The notes beneath the pieces are model-generated. The model had not been told where the DNA came from. It made no database searches and was given only the letters and a program-made list of their open reading frames with translations. This document shows, in pieces, positions 26,231-36,400 of a stretch of DNA of 64,000 nucleotides (positions are counted from its first letter, which is position 1; the number at the start of each line of letters is the position of its first letter). The translations under genes and the position numbers were made by a program. Source of the stretch: Sphingomonas faeni (GTDB lineage: Bacteria > Pseudomonadota > Alphaproteobacteria > Sphingomonadales > Sphingomonadaceae); contig NZ_JANBVH010000019.1 in assembly GCF_024273235.1 (NCBI RefSeq), forward strand, positions 27,332 to 91,331, in the 5' to 3' direction.

Positions 26231-28696
26231 ATGAACGATCCTCATTCTCATGCCCATACCGGGGGTTGCGGCTGCTCAGCAAAGTCAGCCGAGCCGGCTG
26301 CCGCGCCCGCTTCATGCTGCTCTGGGGCCTCTACCGCGTCAGTGCCAGTCGAGCAGGCCGGCAAAATGGGTGGCTGCTGTTCGGGACCCAAGGTGCCCGG
26401 CGACGCGACCAAGGCAACGGACCCGGTGTGCGGCATGACGGTCGATCCGGCGAAAACGGCGCACCATGCCGAGCACGCCGGCCATGAATATCATTTTTGC
26501 AGCGCCGGGTGCCGGACCAAGTTCGTGGCTGATCCGAACGCCTATCTCGGCGATAAGCCAAAAGCTGAGCCAACAGCGACGCCGGGCGCGATGTGGACGT
26601 GCCCGATGCACCCGCAAGTCCGCCAAGAGGGGCCGGGCACGTGCCCTATCTGTGGCATGGCGCTCGAGCCCGAAGAACCATCGCTCGACGACACACCCAA
26701 CCCCGAGCTGGTCGATTTTACACGCCGGCTGTGGGTGGCCGGCGCACTGACGATCCCGCTCCTCGTCGTTTCGATGTTTGCCGAGATGCTCGGCATCAAT
26801 GTCGTCAGCCCCACGGTCTCGCCGTGGGTCCAGCTCGCGCTAACCGCACCGATCGTGCTGTGGGCGGGCTTGCCGTTTTTCGAGCGAGGGTGGACCTCGA
26901 TCCGGACCCGCCATCTCAATATGTTCACGCTGATCGCAATCGGGGTCGGCGCGGCCTTCCTCTACAGCGTGGTCGCGACGCTCGCGCCAGGCCTGTTCCC
27001 TGCGACGTTCCGGATGCACGGTGGGATGGTTCCGGTCTATTACGAGGCGGCCGGCGTCGTGGTGACGCTGGTGCTGCTCGGGCAAGTGCTCGAGCTGCGC
27101 GCCAGGGCGGCAACCGGGCGCGCGATCCGAGCCCTCCTGGATCTCGCTCCCAAGACAGCTCGGCGGCTGCGGACTGACGGCTCCGAGGAAGAGGTCGGTC
27201 TTGCCGACGTCGCCGCTGGCGATCGGCTGCGGGTCCGTCCCGGCGAAGCGATTCCGGTCGATGGCGTGGTGGTCGAAGGCCGTTCGTCGGTCGATGAATC
27301 CATGCTCACCGGCGAGCCTGCACCGGTCCTCAAGGAAGTTGAGGCGGCCGTCACGGGGGGCACCGTCAACGGCACGGGTAGCCTGATTATGGAAGCCCGC
27401 GCCGTCGGCGCGGATACGATGCTGGCGCGGATCGTCCGCATGGTCGCCGAAGCGCAGCGCAGCCGCGCCCCGATTCAGGCGGTCGCCGATCGGGTGTCGG
27501 GATGGTTCGTGCCGCTGGTCGTGCTGATCTCGGTGGTGACGTTCGTGGTATGGTCGCTAGTCGGCCCTGAGCCGCGCATGGGCCATGCCCTGCTCAACGC
27601 TATCGCCGTGCTGGTCATCGCCTGTCCGTGCGCGCTCGGGCTCGCCACACCCATGTCGATCATGGTCGGCACCGGGCGCGGCGCGACAGCCGGGGTGCTT
27701 GTCAAGAATGCGGAAGCCTTACAGGGGCTAGAGAAGGTCGATACGCTCGTCATCGACAAGACGGGCACGCTCACGGAAGGCAAGCCTAAGCTGGTCGCGT
27801 TCGAGACGGTCGGCGCAGTCGCGGAAAACGACATGCTCGCGCTTGCCGCGGCCGTCGAAGGGCAATCCGAACACCCGCTCGCTCACGCGATCGTCGTTGC
27901 CGCCAAAGAGCGGGCATTGCAGCTCGGCAAGGTAGCGGACTTCGCCTCGCAAACCGGCCTGGGTGTCAGCGCCACGGTCGACGGCCGCTCGGTCGTCATC
28001 GGCAATGCCGCGCAAATGAGCCGGATCGGCGCTGATCCCAAGCCGGTCGATGCCGCGGCTGATCGCCATCGTAGCGAAGGCGCGGGTGTCATCCTGGTCT
28101 CGATCGATGGGGCGCTCGCTGGCTTGCTGGCGGTCGCCGATCCGGTGCGGGCATCGGCGCGCGACGCCATTGCCGCGCTGCGCAAAGAGGGATTGCGCGT
28201 CGTCATGCTCACCGGCGACAATCGTGGGACCGCGGATGCGGTCGCGCGCGCGGTAGGCGGTCTCGATGACGTACGCGCCGATCTGCGGCCGGAAGACAAA
28301 GCGCGCATCATAGGCGAGTTGAAGGCAAGCGGCGCCAAGGTCGCGATGGCCGGCGACGGTATCAATGACGCCCCGGCGCTTGCCGCTGCGGACGTGGGTC
28401 TGGCGATGGGCACGGGAACAGACGTCGCGATCGAAAGCGCCGGCATGACGCTCACGCGCGGCGATCTGTCGGCGATCGTGCGGGCGCGCAAGCTCGCCCA
28501 CGCAACGATGCGCAATATCCGCCAGAACCTGTTCTTCTCGTTCCTGTTCAACGGCATCGGCGTGCCGGTCGCGGCGGGGGTGCTTTATCCCGTCGCCGGC
28601 ATTCTGCTCTCGCCGATGCTAGCCGGTGCGGCGATGGCGCTCTCGTCTTTCACTGTCGTTCTGAACGCGCTGCGGCTCAACGCGGTGAAGTTGTGA
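26231..28696 (+). CDS. copA: Copper-exporting P-type ATPase (P1B-1) with YHS and heavy-metal-binding domains
   Basis: An 821-residue inner-membrane ATPase that pumps Cu(I) out of the cytosol. Instead of HMA domains, the N-terminus has a Cys-rich stretch ([23 protein letters not shown]), a YHS domain ([14 protein letters not shown]) and a heavy-metal-binding motif ([15 protein letters not shown]). The membrane site is CPC at 465-467, the phosphorylated Asp is 509 in DKTGTLTEG, and the hinge is [11 protein letters not shown] used ATG 26231 with GAAGGAG upstream. The stop overlaps the cueR start. The CPC motif and final helices indicate monovalent copper or silver. Confidence 0.94.
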   Translation: MNDPHSHAHTGGCGCSAKSAEPAAAPASCCSGASTASVPVEQAGKMGGCCSGPKVPGDATKATDPVCGMTVDPAKTAHHAEHAGHEYHFCSAGCRTKFVADPNAYLGDKPKAEPTATPGAMWTCPMHPQVRQEGPGTCPICGMALEPEEPSLDDTPNPELVDFTRRLWVAGALTIPLLVVSMFAEMLGINVVSPTVSPWVQLALTAPIVLWAGLPFFERGWTSIRTRHLNMFTLIAIGVGAAFLYSVVATLAPGLFPATFRMHGGMVPVYYEAAGVVVTLVLLGQVLELRARAATGRAIRALLDLAPKTARRLRTDGSEEEVGLADVAAGDRLRVRPGEAIPVDGVVVEGRSSVDESMLTGEPAPVLKEVEAAVTGGTVNGTGSLIMEARAVGADTMLARIVRMVAEAQRSRAPIQAVADRVSGWFVPLVVLISVVTFVVWSLVGPEPRMGHALLNAIAVLVIACPCALGLATPMSIMVGTGRGATAGVLVKNAEALQGLEKVDTLVIDKTGTLTEGKPKLVAFETVGAVAENDMLALAAAVEGQSEHPLAHAIVVAAKERALQLGKVADFASQTGLGVSATVDGRSVVIGNAAQMSRIGADPKPVDAAADRHRSEGAGVILVSIDGALAGLLAVADPVRASARDAIAALRKEGLRVVMLTGDNRGTADAVARAVGGLDDVRADLRPEDKARIIGELKASGAKVAMAGDGINDAPALAAADVGLAMGTGTDVAIESAGMTLTRGDLSAIVRARKLAHATMRNIRQNLFFSFLFNGIGVPVAAGVLYPVAGILLSPMLAGAAMALSSFTVVLNALRLNAVKL

Positions 28697-29076
28697 ACAT
28701 CGGAACGGCGTCGGACGCCAGCGGCGTCTCTCAGCGCATGATCCGCCACTATGAGAAAATCGGCCTCGTGCCTGCGCCGCCTCGGCGCGGGAGCTACCGG
28801 GATTATTCAGAGGCCGATGTTCACCGGCTGCGCTTCATTGCCAATGCGCGCGATCTGGGGTTCCCGATCGAGGAGATCCGCACACTCCTCGGCCTCTGGT
28901 CGGATCGCAGCCGTTCGAGCAGCGAAGTAAAGATGCTCGCCCAGGCGCGCGCCGATGAACTTGGGCGTAAGGCGGCTACGCTCGAAGCTATGCGATCGAC
29001 GCTGCTGGACCTGGTGAACCGCTGCCACGGAGATGATCGACCGGACTGCCCGATCCTTCGCCGTATGGAAGCATAG
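28693..29076 (+). CDS. cueR: Cu(I)-responsive regulator CueR
   Basis: A 127-residue MerR family protein. The helix-turn-helix is followed by [17 protein letters not shown], and the metal loop at the C-terminus has Cys111 and Cys119 ([12 protein letters not shown]), matching CueR Cys112 and Cys120. Ser77 stands where divalent-metal MerR proteins have Cys, which marks a sensor of monovalent ions (Cu(I), Ag(I)). The GTG start overlaps the ATPase stop, and the promoter at 26176 is the obvious target, giving a self-regulated ATPase-cueR unit. Confidence 0.92.
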   Translation: MNIGTASDASGVSQRMIRHYEKIGLVPAPPRRGSYRDYSEADVHRLRFIANARDLGFPIEEIRTLLGLWSDRSRSSSEVKMLAQARADELGRKAATLEAMRSTLLDLVNRCHGDDRPDCPILRRMEA

Positions 29077-29084
29077 GGTCGCGC

Positions 29085-29270
29085 CTACTCGCTGGCGCGA
29101 CGAGCAACGCCGTCCCGCCACGGGCGTTGCGAAAAGCGAAGCGTGATCCGCAAAGTCGCCACACGACCGCGGATTGTGTCCATCGTGCGACCCAACTCGC
29201 GGACAATCTGGCTAATGGTCTGCTTCCCAGCCACACGCCGCCGAAGTTCGGCGTCGTCCTCCTCGTCCAA
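29085..29270 (-). CDS. Small Myb/SANT-like DNA-binding protein
   Basis: A predicted 61-residue basic protein with the line EEDDAELRRRVAGKQTISQI then LGRTMDTIRGRVATLRI, which reads as a Myb/SANT-like helix-turn-helix. It is clearly related to the product of 43651-43908, which gives independent support. The start would be TTG at 29270 with no convincing ribosome binding site, so the N-terminus is uncertain. It lies between cueR and the next MerR gene. Function unknown; a small regulator is plausible. Confidence 0.55.
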   Translation of the reverse strand: MDEEDDAELRRRVAGKQTISQIVRELGRTMDTIRGRVATLRITLRFSQRPWRDGVARRASE

Positions 29271-29396
29271 GGCGCGCCGCGCCGGGTGGTCACCTCAATT
29301 TATCCTTATGGTTCTTCCGATCATTTCCGGCTTCTCGTTGAACCGACTCGAGCGGGGCGAACGAATTTACTTTGGATGACATTGTCGAGCCAATGC

Positions 29397-29789
29397 TCAA
29401 GGTAGCCGTGAAGATAACGCGTCGATCAACCGGCATTCGGCGATCGTTGTGGCGTCGCAGCGCCCCCATTTGACGATCTCTTCACGCAGCGTCTGTAGGC
29501 CGGCGAGTTTGTGGTCGATCTCTGCGATGTGCAGCACCGCCATCTCGTCAACTGCATCGCACGATCCGCGCGGATCGTCCGCCAGGCGGAGCAGGTCACG
29601 CACCTGATCGAGCGTAAAGCCCAAGTCGCGCGAGCGCTTGATGAACGTCAGGCGATCAAGGTGCGACTCATCGTAAAGGCGGTAATTGCCCCCGCTCCGA
29701 CGCGGTGCAGCGATCAAACCCTCACCCTCGTAAAAGCGGACGGTCTCGACCTTCAGCCCGGTGCGCTTCGCAATATCGCCGATCTTCAT
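29397..29789 (-). CDS. MerR family Cd/Zn/Pb-type regulator
   Basis: A 130-residue MerR regulator (MKIGDIAKRTGLKVETVRFYE). Its cysteines, Cys77, Cys111 and Cys119 (GSCDAV, GRCDATTIAECR), match the CadR/ZntR/PbrR layout, so a divalent soft metal such as Cd, Zn or Pb is expected. It is divergent from the CDF transporter gene at 29860, with a MerR-type promoter between the two. The module has a near copy at 46.6-47.8 kb with the same arrangement. Confidence 0.9.
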   Translation of the reverse strand: MKIGDIAKRTGLKVETVRFYEGEGLIAAPRRSGGNYRLYDESHLDRLTFIKRSRDLGFTLDQVRDLLRLADDPRGSCDAVDEMAVLHIAEIDHKLAGLQTLREEIVKWGRCDATTIAECRLIDALSSRLP

Positions 29790-29799
29790 GGATGAGCCC

Positions 29800-29830
29800 T
29801 TGACCCTCTAGTGACATGAGGGTGCATATG
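29800..29830 (+). promoter_or_regulatory. MerR-type promoter of the CDF-czc operon
   Basis: TTGACC (29800-29805), 19-base spacer, CATATG (29825-29830), with inverted arms ACCCTC and GAGGGT flanking the centre. 26 of 31 positions are identical to the promoter at 47289-47319 on the opposite strand. Confidence 0.78.
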
Positions 29831-29859
29831 GGGGGTCCGACACACGAATCGAGTGCATC

Positions 29860-30510
29860 ATGGCGGACGACTGCTGTTCCAGGAAAGGCGACACGATCGC
29901 GCAGTTCGGCCGTAAGACCGATCAACGACGCGTGCTGATCGCCGTCATGGTTATCAACTTCGTTATGTTCGTTGCCGAGTTCGGCGGGGGGGTGTTCGCG
30001 CGGTCGTCCGCACTGATGGCGGACTCAGTCGACATGCTCGGCGATGCCGTGGTCTATGCACTCAGCCTCTATGCGTTGAGCCGCGGCCCCCGCTGGGAAG
30101 CCGGGGCGGCACTGGCCAAGGGCGGCATCATCCTCATGTTTGGCATCGCGGTCGTATTCGAGATCGTCGACAAGGTGGTCAACGGCGTTTCGCCCTCGTC
30201 TTCACTAATGCTGGCGTTCGGCGGTGCCGCGCTCGTCGCCAACCTGACCTGCCTCGCGATGCTGTGGCGATTCCGGTCGGAGAACGTGAATATGTCCAGC
30301 ACGTTCGAGTGCTCGCGCAACGACGTGGCGTCAAACGTCGGCGTACTTATTGCGGCCGGGTTTATCGCCATGACCGGCGCGGCATGGCCCGATATCGCGG
30401 TGGGCGGCGTCATCGCGCTCATCTTCCTGCGGTCAGCGTGGCGTGTTCTCGCCGAAGCGATCCCGGCATGGCGAGAGACCCGGCCGGTAGCACCGGAAGT
30501 CTTGCGATGA
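29860..30510 (+). CDS. CDF-family cation transporter
   Basis: A 216-residue membrane protein with six helices and only a minimal C-terminus, that is, a short cation diffusion facilitator lacking the usual cytosolic domain. The metal site region is SSALMADSVDMLGDAVVYALSL, with Asp residues where Zn/Cd CDF proteins have their D/H ligands, and the second half-site is FECSRNDVASNVGVLIAAG. The N-terminus has MADDCCSRKGD, a possible metal-binding tail. Controlled by the divergent MerR; likely Zn or Cd efflux to the periplasm, feeding the downstream Czc pump. Confidence 0.87.
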   Translation: MADDCCSRKGDTIAQFGRKTDQRRVLIAVMVINFVMFVAEFGGGVFARSSALMADSVDMLGDAVVYALSLYALSRGPRWEAGAALAKGGIILMFGIAVVFEIVDKVVNGVSPSSSLMLAFGGAALVANLTCLAMLWRFRSENVNMSSTFECSRNDVASNVGVLIAAGFIAMTGAAWPDIAVGGVIALIFLRSAWRVLAEAIPAWRETRPVAPEVLR

Positions 30511-30875
30511 CACTCGGACGTATTTCGACTAGACGGCCTGAAATGCTGCGCAGGCTCTGGTCCCTTTTGCTCGTCATGATTGCGTCGTCCCTGGTGATGA
30601 CGGCGACCGTGCACGCGCGCGAGGTTGCAGGGCCGGTGACTATCGAGTGCAGCGGCACAGTGCATAGCGACGGCGACGCCGATCAATCGCAAGGCGATGC
30701 CGACAAGGCGGTGCCGCACCACCATGCCACCTGCCACGGACAGTTACTGAACCTGCCAGCGAGCAACGCGCTGCCGTTGATGGCATGCGCTGACGGTCTG
30801 CATCCGTTCCCCGCACCCGCCAGTGCCATCGCGTCGCATCTCGTCGATCCCGCGCTGAGGCCCCCGGCCGCCTGA
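30507..30875 (+). CDS. CzcI-like small secreted protein
   Basis: A 122-residue protein with an N-terminal signal or anchor (LLVMIASSLVMTATVHA) and a His/Cys segment (VPHHHATCHGQ). Its ATG overlaps the CDF stop, and czcC follows 57 bases downstream. CzcI of Cupriavidus sits directly before czcC and has the same size and a His-rich middle, so CzcI-like is the best description; the sequence itself is poorly conserved. The final PALRPPAA recalls the end of the small protein before cusC. Function unknown. Confidence 0.65.
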   Translation: MTLGRISTRRPEMLRRLWSLLLVMIASSLVMTATVHAREVAGPVTIECSGTVHSDGDADQSQGDADKAVPHHHATCHGQLLNLPASNALPLMACADGLHPFPAPASAIASHLVDPALRPPAA

Positions 30876-30932
30876 CGACACCCGCTCGCCGGCATCTGCC
30901 GGCCCGACGTGTTCTGTCAGGATCGATATTTC

Positions 30933-32246
30933 ATGAAAACAATGCTCGCGGCCATGCTGGCCGCGGCGTCCTGCGCATCGATAGCGCAGGCGCAACAGGA
31001 GGCGGCGCCGCAGGCGGCCACCCCGTCTGAAACGCCGACCGCGGCGCAACCGCTCCCCGGCTTCTCGCTCGATCAGGCGGTGTCTGCCGCGGGCGGAGCA
31101 GCGCCATCGGGTGCCGCTGCTACTGCATCGGTCGAGGCGGCGCAGGCGGCCCGCACGGTGGCCGGGCTCCGGCCGAACCCCGTCTTCCAAGGGCAGGTCG
31201 AGAACGTCGTCGGCTCCGGTCCTTATCGGGGCGTGCGGAGCGCGGAGACGACGGTGGGGGTCGCGATCCCGATCGAGCTTGGCGGCAAGCGCGGTGCCCG
31301 CGTTGCTGTTGCCGACGCGCAAATATCACGTGCGCAACTCCAGAGCGCGATCGTCGCGGCCGATATCCGCGTCCAGGTCACACAGCTCTATGTCGAGGCA
31401 ATCGCGGCCGAACGCCGGCTGGTGACGGCGCGCGACCAGGCACGGATCGCGGCCGAAGTGCTGCGGGGGGCTGCGGTGCGCGTCCAGGCGGGGCGAGCGT
31501 CGCCGCTGGAGCAACAGCGCGCCGATGTCGCGCGTATCAATGCCGATGCCAATGTCGAGCGGCTGACCCGGCTCGCCGAGGCGGCACGGACCAATCTCGC
31601 GCGGCGGCTCGGCCGTCCGATCGACGGCACGCTCGACGCAGGCTTGCTCGACCGGTTGCCGCCGGCGACCTTCGGCCCTGCAGCACCGCTACAGACTGCC
31701 GGCACGCTGGCGCTGGCGGCGGCGGATGCCGATCTTGCCATCGCCGATGCCGGCATCAGGCTCGCGCGCGCCAACCGCGTACCCGACATCAACGTCGGAC
31801 CGGCGCTCCGACGGCTGGAAGCGACGAACGATACCGCCGCGGTGTTCGCGATCTCGATCCCGATCCCGCTCTTCAACAACGGCCGCGCCGCCATCGCGCA
31901 GGCGACGGCGGAGCGGACGCGCGCCGAAGCGGTGCGGCGCGTAACCGCGCTCGACGTCGAGCAGGCGATCACCGACGCGCAAGCCGAAGCCGCCAATGCG
32001 GCAACGACCGCGCGCGCTGCGGTCGGGCCGGCGCTGGCAGCAGCAGCAGAGGCCGCGCGGATCGCGCGGATCGGCTACCGCGAGGGCAAGTTCGGCCAGC
32101 TGGATCTCCTCGATGCCGAACGCACGCTCGCCGAGACGCGCGTCGCCGCGATCGACGCGCTCGCCAACTATCAGAATGCCCGTGCGCGATTGGAGCGGCT
32201 GACCGCGCCTGCGCCGACCACCAACACCGGGGGAACCGACCGATGA
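30933..32246 (+). CDS. czcC: TolC-family outer-membrane channel CzcC
   Basis: A 437-residue outer-membrane efflux protein with a Sec signal (MLAAMLAAASCASIAQA) and the two long coiled repeats of the TolC fold, for example VTQLYVEAIAAERRLVTARD and ARIGYREGKFGQLDLLDAER, the latter being the conserved family block. I used ATG 30933, which directly precedes the signal peptide; a GTG lies 24 bases upstream. It is first of czcCBA and its stop overlaps czcB. Confidence 0.91.
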   Translation: MKTMLAAMLAAASCASIAQAQQEAAPQAATPSETPTAAQPLPGFSLDQAVSAAGGAAPSGAAATASVEAAQAARTVAGLRPNPVFQGQVENVVGSGPYRGVRSAETTVGVAIPIELGGKRGARVAVADAQISRAQLQSAIVAADIRVQVTQLYVEAIAAERRLVTARDQARIAAEVLRGAAVRVQAGRASPLEQQRADVARINADANVERLTRLAEAARTNLARRLGRPIDGTLDAGLLDRLPPATFGPAAPLQTAGTLALAAADADLAIADAGIRLARANRVPDINVGPALRRLEATNDTAAVFAISIPIPLFNNGRAAIAQATAERTRAEAVRRVTALDVEQAITDAQAEAANAATTARAAVGPALAAAAEAARIARIGYREGKFGQLDLLDAERTLAETRVAAIDALANYQNARARLERLTAPAPTTNTGGTDR

Positions 32247-33415
32247 AGACCATCCTGACGGGCGGCGTTCTGCCGTTCGGCCTTGCCCTGTTGCTCGCGG
32301 CCTGTGGCAGCAGCTCCGAAGGCGGCAACGAGACTGCCGGAAACGAAACCAGCGCAGGTGCCGAAGCCGGCGGTAACGAAGCCGCCCATGCCGATGAGGG
32401 TGCGGTAACGCTCTCGGCGGACCAGATCACCGCGGCGGGCGTCCAGATCGGTCGCCCGCTCACGGGCGGTGCGGGGACGATCGAACTGCCGGCGACGATT
32501 GAGGGCGACCCGCAGGGGACGCAGGTCGTTTCGGCCGCAATCGGCGGGCGTGTCGTGGCACTCACGCGCAACCTCGGCCAATCGGTCGGGCGCGGGCAGA
32601 CGATCGCCGTCATCGAAAGCCGCGAGGCCGCACAGCTCAAGGGTGAGGTCGAGGCATCGCGTGCCCGGCTCGCGCTTGCCAACTCCAATCTCAGCCGCGA
32701 GCAGCGGCTGTTCGCGCAGCGCGTGTCGCCCGAGCAGGATTTGATCGCCGCGCGCACCGCGGCAATCGAAGCACGTATCGCCTACCGGCAGGCGCAGAGC
32801 CAGGTGTCGGCAGCGGGCGGGGGCGGGGGCGGGCTCAACCGGCTCGGCATCGTCGCGCCGATCGGCGGTCAGGTCATCGCCCGACCGGTCGTGCTAGGGC
32901 AGACGGTCGCAGCAGACAGCGAACTCTATCGCATCGCCAATCTCAGCCGGGTGTCGCTGGCGCTCAACCTCAGGCCAGAAGATGCCGGCCGGGTGAAGCC
33001 AGGTAATATTGTTACCGTGACGGCGCCGGGGCGGCAGGCGAGCGCTCGAATCAGTTTCGTGTCGCCAGCCCTCGATCCGCAGACACGGCAGGTGCCGGTC
33101 ATCGCGACGCTCGACAATGGTGGCGGTCAGTGGCGCGTCGGCGAGCCCGTCACCGCTGCGGTCCAACTCAGCGGTAGCGGAGGCAGCAATGCGGTCCGCG
33201 TGCCGACGACGGCAGTGCAGACGGTCGAAGGCAAATCAGTCGTTTTCGTCCGTACGGCCAAGGGGTTCCAGTCGACCCCGGTCACGCTCGGCGACGCGGC
33301 CGGCGATACCGTCATCATCCGCTCGGGCCTGACCGGCCAGGAGCAGATCGCCACCACCGGCAGCTTCACGCTCAAGGCCGAACTCGGCAAGGGCGAAGCG
33401 GCGCACGAGGATTGA
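32243..33415 (+). CDS. czcB: RND periplasmic adaptor CzcB, lipoprotein
   Basis: A 390-residue membrane fusion protein with a lipobox (LLLAACGSS), so it is anchored by lipid. After a Gly/Asn/Glu-rich linker come the lipoyl half-motifs (VVSAAIGGRVVALTRNLGQ, NRLGIVAPIGGQVIARPV), the coiled hairpin and the beta-barrel. It joins the CzcA pump to CzcC. The ATG overlaps czcC, and czcA begins four bases after its stop. No extra metal-binding domain is seen. Confidence 0.92.
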   Translation: MKTILTGGVLPFGLALLLAACGSSSEGGNETAGNETSAGAEAGGNEAAHADEGAVTLSADQITAAGVQIGRPLTGGAGTIELPATIEGDPQGTQVVSAAIGGRVVALTRNLGQSVGRGQTIAVIESREAAQLKGEVEASRARLALANSNLSREQRLFAQRVSPEQDLIAARTAAIEARIAYRQAQSQVSAAGGGGGGLNRLGIVAPIGGQVIARPVVLGQTVAADSELYRIANLSRVSLALNLRPEDAGRVKPGNIVTVTAPGRQASARISFVSPALDPQTRQVPVIATLDNGGGQWRVGEPVTAAVQLSGSGGSNAVRVPTTAVQTVEGKSVVFVRTAKGFQSTPVTLGDAAGDTVIIRSGLTGQEQIATTGSFTLKAELGKGEAAHED

Positions 33416-33419
33416 TGTC

Positions 33420-36400
33420 ATGATCGCTCGCATCGTCAATTGGGCGGTTGAGAAGCGCTGGCTCGTCCTGCTCCTCACCGCCATCGTCGCCGTCATCGGC
33501 GCCTTTTCGCTCTCCCGGCTACCGATCGACGCGGTGCCGGACATCACCAACAATCAGGTGCAAATCAACGTTCGCGCGCCCGCGCTCTCGCCCGAGCTGG
33601 TCGAGAAGCAGGTGTCGTTCCCGATCGAAACCGCGCTCGCCGGCATCCCCGGCCTCGACAATACCCGCTCACTCAGCCGCAACGGCTTCGCGCAGATCAC
33701 CGCGGTCTTCGACGAATCCACCGACATCTATTTCGCCCGCCAACAGGTCGGCGAACGGTTGCAGGGCGTCGCGGAAAGCCTGCCCGATGGCGTGAACCCA
33801 GAGATGGGGCCGATCGCGACCGGGTTGGGCGAGGTCTATATGTGGACTGTCCGGCTGGAACACCGAAAGGACGACAAGCACCGCGCTGGCGAGCCGGGGC
33901 AGCAACCTGACGGCAGCTATATCACACCGGAAGGCGAGCGGCTGACTACGCCTGAAGATAAGGCGACCTATCTGCGGACCGCGCAGGACTGGATCGTCAC
34001 GCCTCTGCTCAAGAACGTACCCGGCGTGGCGGGCATCGATTCGATCGGTGGCTACGCCAAGCAATATCTTGTCGTCCCCGACGTGCAGAAACTGGCGTCG
34101 CTCAAGATTACACTGACAGATCTTGGCACCGCGCTTGAAAAGAACAACACCAGCGTCGGAGGGGGGTTCGTCAATCGCAACGGTGAAGGATTGGCGGTCC
34201 GGTCGGACGCGCTGGTGCGCAATGCGAACCAATTGGCGCGCACCGTCGTTGCCACCCGTGACGGTATCCCCATTACTCTTGACCAAGTCGCCAACGTCCG
34301 CACGGGGCAGGCGATCCGGATGGGCTCGGCGTCGGAGAACGGCACCGAAGTCGTCGTCGGCACCGCGATCATGCGGATCGGCCAGAACAGCCGCAACGTG
34401 GCGACCGCGGTCGCCGACCGGTTGAAAACTATCAACGCCTCGCTGCCACCTGATGTGGTGGTGCAGCCGGTGCTGGATCGTACCGCGCTGGTCAATTCGA
34501 CGATCAAAACGGTCGCCAAGAACCTCTCCGAAGGCGCGCTGCTCGTCATCGTCGTGCTGTTCCTGCTGCTCGGCAACTTCCGTGCGGCGCTAATAGCTGC
34601 CGCGGTCATCCCGGTCACGATGATGCTCACCGGGTTCGGTATGCTTCGGCTCGGGGTGTCAGCAAACCTCATGAGTCTGGGTGCGCTCGACTTCGGGCTG
34701 ATCGTCGACGGCGCGGTCATCATCGTCGAGAATGCCCTGCGGCGTCTTGCCGAAAAACAGCATCACGAAGGCCGGCTGCTAAGCGTCAAGGAGCGGCTGG
34801 ATGCGGTCGCGACCGCAGCGCGAGAGATGATCCGGCCGTCCGTATATGGGCAGGCGATCATCATCCTCGTGTACGTGCCTTTGCTCACGCTGACCGGCGT
34901 GGAAGGCAAGACGTTCGTGCCGATGGCGCTGACCGTCATCATCGCGCTGCTCTTTGCCTTTGTTCTGTCGCTGACCTTCGTACCTGCGGCGATTGCCATC
35001 TGGCTGTCGCGGAAGGTCAACGAGGAGGACGGGCGGATCATCTCGTGGCTGAAGAAGCGCTACGAACCGGGTCTGGAAAAGGCGATGAAGCGGCCGTCGA
35101 TCACCATCGGTGCCGGCGTGGTCAGCCTCGTACTGGCGGCGCTCGCCTTCACGACGCTCGGGCAGGTGTTCCTCCCCCAGCTCGACGAGGGCGACTTATT
35201 GATCCAGGCGCTGCGCATTCCGGCGACGTCGGTGCAGCAAAGCCAGGCGATGCAGGTGCCGATCGAACGAATGGTGTCGAAACAGCCCGAGGTGCGGTTC
35301 GTCTTCTCGAAGACGGGCACCGCCGAGCTGGCCTCGGACCCGATGCCGCCCAACGCGACCGATATGTTCGTCATCCTGAAGCCGCATGACGAATGGCCCG
35401 ATCCCAAGCTGGAGAAAGCCGCGCTGGTCGAGCGGCTGGAGACCAAGCTCGCGCAGTTTCCCGGCAACGCCTACGAGATCACGCAGCCGATCCAGATGCG
35501 GTTCAACGAGCTGATCGCCGGCGTGCGCGGCGATATCGCGGTCAAGGTGTTCGGCGACGACTTCGCCAGTATGAACCGCACTGCCGAACAGATCGCCGGC
35601 GTCCTGCGCAAGACGCAAGGCGCGGCGGACGTGAAGGTCGAACAGACGACGGGGCTCCCGATGCTCGACATTCGGGTGAATCGTGACGCGATGGCGCGGG
35701 TCGGCGTCACTGCCCAGGACGTGCAGGACACCATCACCGCCACGCTCGGAGGACGCGAGTCCGGCATGATCTTCGAGGGCGACCGGCGTTTCCCGGTCGT
35801 CATCCGTCTGTCCGATGCAGAGCGCGCCAATCTGGGGCTTCTCGAACAGGTGCAGGTGCCTGTAGCCGGCGGTGGTTACGTGCCGCTGTCCAGCGTCGCC
35901 GATATCGGCGTCGTCGACGGGCCCAACCAGATCAGCCGCGAGAACGGCAAGCGCCGTGTCGTCGTCCAGGCAAACGTGCGCGGGCGCGATGTCGGCAGCG
36001 TGGTGGCGGATGCACAGGCCGCCGTGTCGAGTGGGGTACGCCTGCCGGCGGGCAGTTACCTCGAATGGGGCGGGCAGTTCGAGAATCTGGAGTCAGCCAG
36101 CCAGCGGCTCCAGCTCGTGGTGCCGGCTTGCTTCGTGCTGATCTTGTTCCTGCTCTACGGGGCATTGGGATCGGTGCGCGATGCGGCGATCGTGTTTACA
36201 GGGGTGCCGTTCGCGCTGGTGGGCGGCGTCCTGTTGCTCTTCCTGCGCGGCATGGACTTCTCGATCTCGGCCGCGGTGGGGTTCATCGCGCTGTCGGGCA
36301 TCGCGGTCCTCAACGGACTTGTCATGGTCAGTTCGGTGCAGGACCTGATCCGTTCCGGCATGGACCGCGCCGAAGCGGCGCATACGGGTGCCCTTCAGCG

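Noticed and set aside
27728..28501. A long open frame opposite the copper ATPase.
   Set aside because: High-GC shadow of the ATPase gene, with no family features.
29817..29850. TGAGGG inside the MerR promoter as another ECF element.
   Set aside because: There is no CGTA at the right distance; the sequence belongs to the MerR palindrome.
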